Source: Echiichthys vipera (lineage: Eukaryota; Chordata; Actinopteri; Perciformes; Trachinidae). Taken from it: a DNA stretch of 64,000 nucleotides. The notes beneath the pieces were generated by a model. It saw nothing but the letters and a program-made list of their open reading frames with translations, ran no database searches and was not told where the DNA came from. The number at the start of each line of letters is the position of its first letter. The first letter of the stretch is position 1. Where the stretch lies: positions 28,517,597 through 28,581,596 of the forward strand of contig OY829661.1 of assembly GCA_963691815.1 (NCBI GenBank). The letters are read 5' to 3'. Positions 36,655-48,352 of the stretch are shown one piece after another. The translations under genes were made by a program, and so were the position numbers.

Positions 36655-37765
36655 TCTTAAAGTACAATTAGAACCTTCCCAATGACAACAGAACCTCTTA
36701 AAGGACCTTTAGGACCTCCTAAAGAGATATTAGAACTTCCTCAATGACAACTAGAACCATGTTAGGGATCACTAGCACCTCATAAATGACGGCTACGCCA
36801 CATGGACTTCTTGAACCTTTTGAAGGACCAATAGAACTTGTTAATGACCACTAGAACCACATTAGGGACCAATAGAACCTCCTCGCTGACCACCTAGAAC
36901 CTCTTCAATGATGACTACATTACATGGACTTCTTAAACCCTCTGAAGGACCACTAGATCCTCCTTGATAACACCTGGAATCACTTTAGGGACCACTAGAA
37001 CCTCCTCAATGATGACTACATAACATGGACTTCTAGAACCTTCTGAAGGACTACCAGAACGTGTCAGTGACCACTAGAACCACTAGAACTTCTTTGATGG
37101 CCACAATAACTACTTTAGGGATCACTAGAACCTCATAAATGACAACTAGAACCTCATAAATGACGATGACAGCCCTTGGTCATCTTAAACCTTCTGAAGG
37201 ACTACCAGAACTTGTCAATGACCACTAGAACTACTTTAGGGATCACTAAAACCTCATAATAGACAACTAGGACCTCTTAAAAAGACCCCTAGAACCTCCT
37301 CAATGATGACGACATTACATGGACTTCTAGAACCTTCTGAAGGGCCACCAATACTTGTCAATGACCTCTAGGACCACTTTAGGGATCACTAGAACCACTA
37401 GAACTTCCTCGCTGACCACTATAACTACTTTGGGGATCACAAGAACCTTATAAATGACAACTAGAACCTCTTAAAAAGACCCCTAGAACCTCCTCAATGA
37501 TGACAAAACCACATGGACTTCTTAAACCTTCTGAAGGACCACTAGAACATGTCAATGACCACTAGAACCACTAGAACTTCCTCGCTGGCCACTATAACTT
37601 CTTTAGGGATCACAAGTACCTCATAAATGATGACGACACCACGTGGACTTCTAGAACCTTTTGAAGGACCAACAGAACCACCTTAAAAACCGCTATAACC
37701 ACTGTAGGGATCTCTAGAACCTTCTTAATGTCAACTAGAACCTCCTTGATAACATCTAAAATGAC
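36655..37765 (+). repeat. Same degenerate repeat downstream of crybb1
   Basis: The words and order match the intron 5 array (CACATGGACTTCT, ACCTTCTGAAGGAC, CTAGAACCTCCTCAATGATG). The last crybb1 exon and its polyadenylation site sit between the two arrays. Confidence 0.85.
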
Positions 37766-37859
37766 AAAGAACCTCTTTTTTGCTATTTTAACCGTATTTT
37801 TGTGCACGGTTACTAAAAACACACAAGGTTAAAAGCATCATATGAGATGTGATCAATAA

Positions 37860-39071
37860 ATTATGATAAAATATTCCTTTATTAGTCCTACAAAGAGGAA
37901 ATTTCCTTATTACAGCAGAAAAGTAGAAGAAGATTAATTAAGAAAAATTAATTTTAGAAAAATATGAACAATATAAACACAGGGAAATGTAAAATATAGG
38001 AATAACAGGAACAACATATACAATATTGCTGACATTACACACATAAGCATTATGCATAGGGACGCTGCGCTCGTTTACATTCAGTAGAAATAAAATAAAA
38101 TAGAAATAAATCAAACATAAAGAGGCAGATTCAGTTAATAATATAATATAGTTTTATAAACAGTTTTCAAAAAGTAGTCCAATCATTCATTTAGGTAAAA
38201 ATACCAAAGGTAAAATGTGAAAATGCTCCAGTTCCAGACAGAGACAGGAGGTGGCGCAGTGACACAAACATGAGGCGGATCTTCAACAGTCGCTGTTTGA
38301 GGCTTAAACACTGAAATGTTCCTTTAGGGAAGTTTGTCCCGTTTGTTTCCTCTCGTCAACAGAAGTCGATGTTTTTGTCGCAAATATTCAAATTAAAGAC
38401 AAACACAAACACTGAGTCTATAATAATAATAATAATAATAATAATATTAATGCTTTTTTAATTATAAAATCATCAGGATGTTGTTCAAAAAGGATGATTT
38501 ATTATTATGATGTCCTAATTTGGGATTTTATATAAATTATTATTTAATATGAAATGTATTTATACCAAAATATTACAACTTTTTCCAAAAAAATATTAAG
38601 ATTATTTCCTTAAAATGTTACTTTTCTTCGAATATTTCAACTTTTTACACAAAATATTTAAACTTTTTACACAAAAATATCAAGATTATTCCCTTAAAAA
38701 TATTACAACTTGTAAAATATGAAATATATTTATACCGCTGATAAATAACAAGATTGTTTAAGGAAATGTAATTTAATTTCTCTGTATGAATCTATGTATT
38801 GTTTTATTTTATTGTGTATTAAAGTCCTCTCTCTTCCTAAATGTGTTATGTTATGATTTAAGATTGTAATGTTCATTAAAAGCAGTAATGTCTGCCTTAT
38901 ATATACTTTATTTTTACTATATTTGTTTAAATATGCAAATAAAGTGTTTTAAAAACTAAAGAACAGCGAATTCATAACAGTAGCCAAAGTTCCGACAGCC
39001 CATGAAGGCAGCAGCCGCCTTCAGGCTCCTCAGTTAAACTCTGCAGCTGAAGCTGAGAGGAAGGAGCCAAC
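37860..39071. other. Intergenic region crybb1 to acads
   Basis: 37,868-37,910 (CCTTTATTAGTCC, GGAAATTTCC) looks like the reversed 3' tail of a fish SINE/LINE. 38,265-38,420 is a dispersed segment repeated at 47,630-47,780. An AAT run lies at 38,420-38,447. The last few hundred bases before the acads ATG should hold its promoter, but no TATA box or other firm element was found. Confidence 0.5.
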
Positions 39072-39881
39072 ATGGCGGCGCTGCTCACAGCAAGGAAAGG
39101 TGAGAAAAACACAATAATAACAATAATAAATATTATTATGATTATTTAAGTCGGTTAGCATACGTTAGCATTAGCTGCGCGCGGACACCTGTTATCACTG
39201 AAAACACCGTAGAGAAGCTAGTTAGCTCCGCGGCTAACTCAGGTTAGCCGGCTAACTCCGGTTAAACAGCAACAACAGGCTCGTTTCCGTCTCTGACAGT
39301 GACGTCAGGTTGTTTTTAAGTAGTTTAACGTTTGTTGTTGTTTGTTTGGGGAAGTTTGAAGCCGCCGGACTGAGACTACGGTGACCGGGAGAAGCTAACC
39401 TTTCACCTACACCCGTTAGCTAACAGGGCTAACAGCTGCTGCGTTCAGGGACACGACACAACAAACTGAGTTAGCTAACAGTGCTAACAGCTGCTGCGTT
39501 CAGGGACACGACACAACAAACTGAGTTAGCTAACAGTGCTAACAGCTGCTGCGTTCAGGGACACGACACAACAAACTGAGTTAGCTAACAGGGCTAACAG
39601 CTGCTGCGTTCAGGGACACGACACAACAAATACAAACAACACGACCGGCAGCAGATTAACAGTGAGATATATTTATTTTTTATTTATTCATTTATTTCAG
39701 ACTTGTCATCCAAAGATGGAGAAAAAAAACCACATTGAAACTTAAAAAAAAGAAAGAAAAATTAACAATTTACACATATTGGACGGATGGAAGGAAGCAA
39801 CACTTATACATTTCCAACCCCTCACCCAGCACCACCCAACCCAAAATAACATGTTATAACAATACAATATATTGTAGTGAC

Positions 39882-39920
<39 letters not shown>

Positions 39921-42900
39921 GGCCCAAACTTGTTCTGCTTCTACACCCCCTCTTCCCTCCAGGACATTTAGGCAACAGAGCAAATGCCAGACAGGCAATT
40001 AGACAGATAGACAGGCATCTATACAGACAGGTGTTAAGACAGACAGACAGACCCTCAGACTGAGAGACAGGCAGGCATCTATACAGACAGGTGTTAAGAC
40101 AGACAGACAGACCCTCAGACTGAGAGACAGACAGGCATCTATACAGACAGGTGTTAAGACAGACAGACAGACCCTCAGACTGAGAGACAGGTGTTAAGAC
40201 AGACAGACAGACCCTCAGACTGAGAGACAGGCATCTATAGAGACAGGTGTTAAGACAGACAGACAGACCCTCGGACTGAGAGACAGGCATCTATAGAGAC
40301 AGGTGTCAAGACAGACAGACAGACAGACCCTCAGACTGAGAGACAGGCATCTATAGAGACAGGTGTTAAGACAGACAGACAGACCCTCAGACTGAGAGAC
40401 AGGTGTTAAGACAGACAGACAGACCCTCAGACTGAAAGACAGACAGGCATCTATACAGACAGGTGTTTAGACAGACAGACAGACCCTCAGACTGAGAGAC
40501 AGGCAGGCATCTATACAGACAGGTGTTAAGACAGACAGACAGACCCTCAGACTGAGAGACAGGCATCTATACAGACAGGTGTTTAGACAGACAGACAGAC
40601 CCTCAGACTGAGAGACAGGCAGGCATCTATACAGACAGGTGTTTAGACAGACAGACAGACCCTCAGACGGAGAGACAGGCAGGCATCTATACAGACAGGT
40701 GTTTAGACAGACAGACAGACCCTCAGACTGAGAGACAGGCAGGCATCTATACAGACAGGTGTTAAGACAGACAGACAGACAGACCCTCAGACTGAGAGAC
40801 AGGCATCTATAGAGACAGGTGTTAAGACAGACAGACAGACCCTCAGACTGAGAGACAGGCAGGCATCTATACAGACAGGTGTTAAGACAGACAGACAGAC
40901 CCTCAGACTGAGAGACAGGCAGGCATCTATACAGACAGGTGTTAAGACAGACAGACCCTCAGACTGAGAGACAGGCATCTATACAGACAGGTGTTAAGAC
41001 AGACAGACAGACCCTCAGACTGAGAGACAGGTGTTAAGACAGACAGACAGACCCTCAGACTGAGAGACAGGCATCTATAGAGACAGGTGTTAAGACAGAC
41101 AGACAGACCCTCAGACTGAGAGACAGGTGTTAAGACAGACAGACAGACCCTCAGACTGAGAGACAGGTGTTAAGACAGACAGACAGACCCTCAGACTGAG
41201 AGACAGGTGTTAAGACAGACAGACAGACCCTCAGACTGAGAGACAGGCAGGCATCTATACAGACAGGTGTTAAGACAGACAGACAGACAGACAGACCCTC
41301 AGACTGAGAGACAGGCATCTATAGAGACAGGTGTTAAGACAGACAGACAGACCCTCAGACTGAGATACAGGTGTTAAGCCAGACAGGTGTTTAGAAAGAC
41401 AGACAGACCCTCAGACTGAGAGACAGGTGTTAAGACAGACAGACAGACCCTCAGACTGAGAGACAGGCATCTATAGAGACAGGTGTTAAGACAGACAGAC
41501 CCTTAGACTGAGATACAGGTGTTAAGACAGACAGACAGACCCTCAGACTGAGAGACAGGCATCTATAGAGACAGGTGTTAAGACAGACAGACAGACCCTC
41601 AGACTGAGAGACAGGTGTTAAGACAGACAGACAGACCCTCAGACTGAGAGACAGGTGTTAAGACAGACAGACAGACCCTCAGACTGAGAGACAGGCATAT
41701 ATAGAGACAAGTGTTAAGACAGACAGACAGACCCTCAGACTGAGAGACAGGTGTTAAGACAGACAGACAGACAGACCCTCAGACTGAGAGACAGGCATCT
41801 ATACAGACAGGTGTTAAGACAGACAGACAGACCCTCAGACTGAGAGACAGGTGTTAAGACAGACAGACAGACCCTCAGACTGAGAGACAGGTGTTAAGAC
41901 AGACAGACCCTCAGACTGAGAGACAGGTGTTAAGACAGACAGACAGACCCTCAGACTGAGAGACAGGCATCTATAGAGACAAGTGTTAAGACAGACAGAC
42001 AGACCCTCAGACTGAGAGACAGGCATCTATACAGACAGGTGTTAAGACAGACAGACAGACCCTCAGACTGAGAGACAGGTGTTAAGACAGACAGACAGAC
42101 CCTCAGACTGAGAGACAGGCATCTATACAGACAGGTGTTAAGACAGACAGACAGACCCTCAGACTGAGAGACAGGTGTTAAGACAGACAGACAGACCCTC
42201 AGACTGAGAGACAGGCATCTATACAGACAGGTGTTAAGACAGACAGACAGACCCTCAGACTGAGAGACAGGTGTTAAGACAGACAGACAGACCCTCAGAC
42301 TGAGAGACAGGTGTTAAGACAGACAGACCCTCAGACTGAGAGACAGGTGTTAAGACAGACAGACAGACCCTCAGACTGAGAGACAGGCATCTATAGAGAC
42401 AAGTGTTAAGACAGACAGACAGACCCTCAGACTGAGAGACAGGCATCTATACAGACAGGTGTTAAGACAGACAGACAGACCCTCAGACTGAGAGACAGGT
42501 GTTAAGACAGACAGACAGACCCTCAGACTGAGAGACAGGCATCTATACAGACAGGTGTTAAGACAGACAGACAGACCCTCAGACTGAGAGACAGGTGTTA
42601 AGACAGACAGACAGACCCTCAGACTGAGAGACAGGCATCTATACAGACAGGTGTTAAGACAGACAGACAGACCCTCAGACTGAGAGACAGACAGGTGTTT
42701 AGACAGACGGAGACGGACAGGTAGGCATATAACATACATATCGACTTTTTCCCCCAAATATTTTTCTCAAAATAATGCCACCTTTTTTTTTTTTAATCTC
42801 TGTCACAATAATCCGACTTTATTTCCTTTAATTATTTTGACTTTTTCCTCAAAATCTTCCAAATTAAAAGAATAAAACGGACAAAAAAAAATGGCCGCCA

Positions 42901-44502
42901 GGGAAATAAAGTATCCAGACGCTGAGTGTGAGTGACCGTGCTGACCAAACGCGCTGACTGTCGTTTTAACCTGTTGTTGTTTATTTAACGGCGTTGGCTC
43001 CGCCCCTCAGCTCTGGGCGCGTCGGTGTTGGCTCCGCCCCTCAGCTCTGGGCGCGTGTCGTATTAACCTGTTGTTGTTGTTGTTGTTTATTTAACGGTGT
43101 TGGCTCCGCCCCTCAGCTCTGGGCGCGTGTCGTATTAACCTGTTGTTGTTTATTTAACGGTGTTGGCTCCGCCCCTCAGCTCTGGGCGCGTGTCGTATTA
43201 ACCTGTTGTTGTTTATTTAACGGTGTTGGCTCCGCCCCTCAGCTCTGGGCGCGTCGGTGTTGGCTCCGCCCCTCAGCTCTGGGCGCGTGTCGTATTAACC
43301 TGTTGTTGTTTATTTAACGGTGTTGGCTCCGCCCCTCAGCTCTGGGCGCGTGTCGTATTAACCTGTTGTTGTTTATTTAACGGTGTTGGCTCCGCCCCTC
43401 AGCTCTGGGCGCGTGTCGTATTAACCTGTTGTTGTTTATTTAACGGTGTTGGCTCCGCCCCTCAGCTCTGGGCGCGTCGGTGTTGGCTCCGCCCCTCAGC
43501 TCTGGGCGCGTGTCGTATTAACCTGTTGTTGTTGTTGTTGTTTATTTAACGGTGTTGGCTCCGCCCCTCAGCTCTGGGCGCGTGTCGTATTAACCTGTTG
43601 TTGTTTATTTAACGGTGTTGGCTCCGCCCCTCAGCTCTGGGCGCGTGTCGTATTAACCTGTTGTTGTTTATTTAACGGTGTTGGCTCCGCCCCTCAGCTC
43701 TGGGCGCGTCGGTGTTGGCTCCGCCCCTCAGCTCTGGGCGCGTGTCGTATTAACCTGTTGTTGTTTATTTAACGGTGTTGGCTCCGCCCCTCAGCTCTGC
43801 GCGTGTCGTATTAACCTGTTGTTGTTTATTTAACGGTGTTGGCTCCGCCCCTCAGCTCTGGGCGCGTGTCGTATTAACCTGTTGTTGTTTATTTAACGGT
43901 GTTGGCTCCGCCCCTCAGCTCTGGGCGCGTCGGTGTTGGCTCCGCCCCTCAGCTCTGGGCGCGTCGGTGTTGGCTCCGCCCCTCAGCTCTGGGCGCGTCG
44001 GTGTTGGCTCCGCCCCTCAGCTCTGGGCGCGTGTCGTATTAACCTGTTGTTGTTTATTTAACGGTGTTGGCTCCGCCCCTCAGCTCTGGGCGCGTGTCGT
44101 ATTAACCTGTTGTTTATTTAACGGTGTTGGCTCCGCCCCTCAGCTCTGGGCGCGTGTCGTATTAACCTGTTGTTGTTTATTTAACGGTGTTGGCTCCGCC
44201 CCTCAGCTCTGGGCGCGTGTCGTATTAACCTGTTGTTTATTTAACGTGTTGGCTCCGCCCCTCAGCTCTGGGCGCGTGTCGTATTAACCTGTTGTTGTTG
44301 TTGTTTATCTAACGGTGTTGGCTCCGCCCCTCAGCTCTGGGCGCGTGCCTCGCCGCCGGTCGGAGTCTCTCTCAGCTGGCCGAGTTGCCGGAGACGCATC
44401 AGCTGCTCAGACAAACCTGCAGAGACTTCGCCGACAGAGAGCTGACGCCCATCGCTGGGAAGCTCGACAAGGAGCACAGTTATCCTGCTAAACAGGTACA
44501 CA

Positions 44503-44601
<99 letters not shown>

Positions 44602-44718
44602 ACAGACACACAGAGACAGACAGACAGACAGAGAGAGACACACGCACGCACGCACATACATACGCACACACACAGAGACACGCACACACGCACACAGAGA
44701 AACAGACACACAAACACA

Positions 44719-44815
<97 letters not shown>

Positions 44816-47800
44816 AGGCACACACACCGGACACATACATACACACAGACACACACACAGAGACACGCACGCACAGAGACACCGACACAGGCACACACAC
44901 ACACACACACACACACATTGAGGCACACACAGACACAGAAACACAGAGAGAGAGATACACGCACACACACTCAGACACACACGCGCACACTCATACTCAC
45001 ACACTCTCAGACTGCTCTGAAGCTTAAACACAGTCCCTGAGGTCTAAGGTGTTGATCTGCAGATCCAGGACTTGGGGGCGATGGGGGTCATGGCCATCGA
45101 GGTCCCGGAGGAGCTGGGCGGAGCCGGCATGGACTACCTGGCCTACAGTCTGGCCATGGAGGAGATCAGCCGCGGCTGCGCCAGCACGGGGGTCGTGGTG
45201 TCCGTGAACAACGTGAGTGTGTAAATATGAGTGTGTGTGTGTGTCTGTCTCTGTCTGTGTGTGTGTGTCTCTGTGTGTCTGTGTGTGTGTGTGTGTCTCT
45301 GTGTGTGTGTGTGTGTGTGTGTGTCTCTGTGTGTGTGTGTGTCTCTCTGTGTGTGTGTCTGTGTGTGTGTGTGTGTGTGCTGATTCACCTCCTGTGCTCT
45401 CAGTCCCTCTACATCGGACCGATCCTGAAGAACGGGACAGACGCACAAAAGCAGAAGTGGATCACGCCGTTCACCACCGGAGAGAAGGTCGGCTGCTTCG
45501 CCCTCAGCGAGCCGGGTAAACGCCGCATCTGTAGTTGTTTTGTGTCTCTTTGTGGTTGTTTTGTGTCTCTTTGTAGTTGTTTTGTGTCTCTTTGTAGTTG
45601 TTTTGTGTCTCTTTGTGGTTGTTTTGTGTCTCTTTGTAGTTGTTTTTTGTCTCTTTGTAGTTGTTTTGCGTCTCTTTGTAGTTGTTTTTTGTCTCTTTGT
45701 AGTTGATTTTTGTCTCTTTGTTGTTGTTTTGTGTCTCTTTGTGGTTGTTTTGTGTATCTGTGGTTGTTTTGTGTCTCTTTGTAGTTGTTTTGTGTCTCTT
45801 TGTAGTTGTTTTGTGTCTCTTTGTAGTTGTTTGTGTCTCTTTGTGGTTGTTTTGTGTCTCTTTGTGGTTGTTTTGTGTCTCTTTGTAGTTGTTCTGTGTC
45901 TCTTCGTTGTTGTTCTGTGTCTCTTTGCAGTCGTTGTGTGTCTCTTTGTTGTTGTTTTGTGTCTCTTTGTGGTTGTTTTGTGTCTCTTTGTAGTTGTTTT
46001 GTGTCTCTTTGTAGTTGTTTTGTGTCTCTTTGTAGTTGTTTTGTGTCTCTTTGTAGTTGTTTTGTGTCTCTTTGTAGTTGTTCTGTGTCTCTTCGTTGTT
46101 GTTCTGTGTCTCTTTGTGGTTGTTTTGCGTCTCTTTGTAGTTGTTTTGTGTCTCTTTGTAGTTGTTTTGTGTCTCTTTGTGGTTGTTTTGTGTCTGACGA
46201 CTGACGACGCAGACTCCAAACACTGTGCGCTGAACGTTGCTGATTTAATCTGCGTTGTTTTAATCCATAAACTAAAACCTGTTTCCTCTCCGTGTGACCT
46301 CCAGGTAACGGCAGCGACGCAGGAGCCGCCTCCACGGTGGCTCGTCAGGACGGAGACGAGTGGGTTCTGAACGGGACCAAAGCCTGGATCACCAACAGCT
46401 GGGACGCCTCCGCCACCGTCGTGTTCGCCACCACGGACAAGAAGCTCAAACACAAGGCACGACGCAGCGCCCGACACTCACACACACACAGAGACGACTG
46501 TTCTGTTGATCCTCGCTCACCTTTGTGCTTTGTTTCCTTTATTTCCTCAAACCCGCCCGTCGTCTTCCACGCCTGCAGGGGATCAGCGCCTTCCTCGTGC
46601 CCATGCCTCACCCGGGGCTTTCCCTGGGGAAGAAGGAGGACAAGCTTGGCATCAGAGCGTCGTCCACCGCCAACGTCATCCTGGAGGACTGCAGGATACC
46701 GCTGGACAACATGCTGGGGCCGCGTGGGGCCGGATTCAAGATCGCCATGGTACTTTCTAAGCAGTTAGGTCGCACGCACACTGTGCCTCCGTACCGTGCC
46801 CAAACAGGTTTCACTGGTAAAGCCTAGTGCGTTTGACCAGTGTGAGTGCAACCGTACCGCGTCTAGGAGCGGCACGCTTGCCGTCCACGGCCCGTTTGGG
46901 AGAGGTGGGCTTTAGTAAAGCACGTTTGCACGTGTACGAGCACGAGCGTGCGCACGTGTACGAGCAGGAGGCCTACGGTGGTTCTGAGGTCATTTCCTGT
47001 GCGCCTGTTGGGACGTAGAAAAAAGAAGGAGGGACCATGCGCGGACATTTCAAACAATGGCGGTGAAAGGTTCACGTTGGTGTGATGCGGAGGTAGAGTG
47101 TTTACTGCAGATTTGGTCGATGAAAAGATTCAAAAACAGTCGACAAGACGCACAAAAACTCCGAGGTCTACGGAAAGATCTGGAAACAAAGCCACGCATC
47201 GCCATGACGTCATCAATGCGTGTGACGTGTTACGGCGTGATGACGTATAGGCAGCAAGAAGCATTCTCCGAGGCCCAGGTAGTGTGAGTACAAACGGGCC
47301 TGGAGGGGGGGACAAGGACCCTAAAGCACGGGGTACGGGACGGAGGCACAGTGGGAGGGCGCCCTGAGAGTGACACACTGAAGGTTAAACCCCTCAGCTG
47401 AAGGTTCTGCTGCTGTTCTTCTGTGTCCTGCAGCAAACCCTGGACAGCGGGCGGATCGGCATCGCAGCTCAGGCCCTGGGCATCGCTCAGGCGTCTCTGG
47501 ACTGCGCGGCGGACTACGCACACAAGCGCACGGCGTTCGGAGCCCCGATCGGCAAACTGCAGGCCGTACAGGTGAGGCGGCCATGTTGTCTTTAGTCAGA
47601 ACCGGGTTAGAAAACAACACAAACGGCAGCATGAAGCGGATCTGCAACGTTCGATGTTTGAGGCTTAAACACTGAAATGTTCCTTAAGGGGAAGTTTGTC
47701 ACGTTTGTTTCCTCTCGTCAACATGAGTCGATGTTTTTGTCCCAACAATTAAAGTTAAAGACAAACACAAACACTGAGTCAGACTCTCTCTGCAGAGTCA

Positions 47801-47917
47801 AAACATTAGTGAGGAAAACACACACTAATGTAGGAAGTGACCGGCGAGGGGGAGGAGCCTCTGCATCAGCTGTTCTACTGTCACACACACACACACACAG
47901 ACACACAGAGAGAGAGA

Positions 47918-47953
<36 letters not shown>

Positions 47954-48215
47954 GACACACACAAACACACACACACACACATAGACACACACACACAGAC
48001 ACACACAGACACAGAGAGAGAGAGAGAGAGAGACACACACACACACACACACAGAGACACACACACATACACACACACAGAGACACACACACACAGAGAG
48101 AGACACACACATACACACAGACACAGAGAGAGAGAGAGAGAGAGAGACACACACACACACACACACAGAGACACACACACATACACACACACAGAGACAC
48201 ACACACACAGAGAGA

Positions 48216-48258
<43 letters not shown>

Positions 48259-48317
48259 ACACACACACACAGAGAGAGACACACACACACACACAGAGAC
48301 ACACACACACAGAGAGA

Positions 48318-48352
<35 letters not shown>

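Noticed and set aside
39885..42715. GACA-type sex-chromosome satellite
   Set aside because: The unit is a longer minisatellite that merely contains short CAGA runs; nothing else points to sex linkage.
44384..44395. Alternative acads exon 2 acceptor at TCTCTCAG before CTGGCCGAG
   Set aside because: It is a good-looking acceptor, but joining it to exon 1 (phase 1) would shift the frame out of the conserved ELPETHQ sequence.
44331..45031. Cysteine/valine or histidine/threonine-rich frames
   Set aside because: Pure CA/TG microsatellite translations; the same applies to 21.9-22.5, 47.7-48.4 and 60.9-61.6 kb.
45143..46477. 444-codon minus-strand frame across acads exons 3-5
   Set aside because: Antisense to true exons and to the intron 4 minisatellite; low-complexity KRHKTTT repeats.
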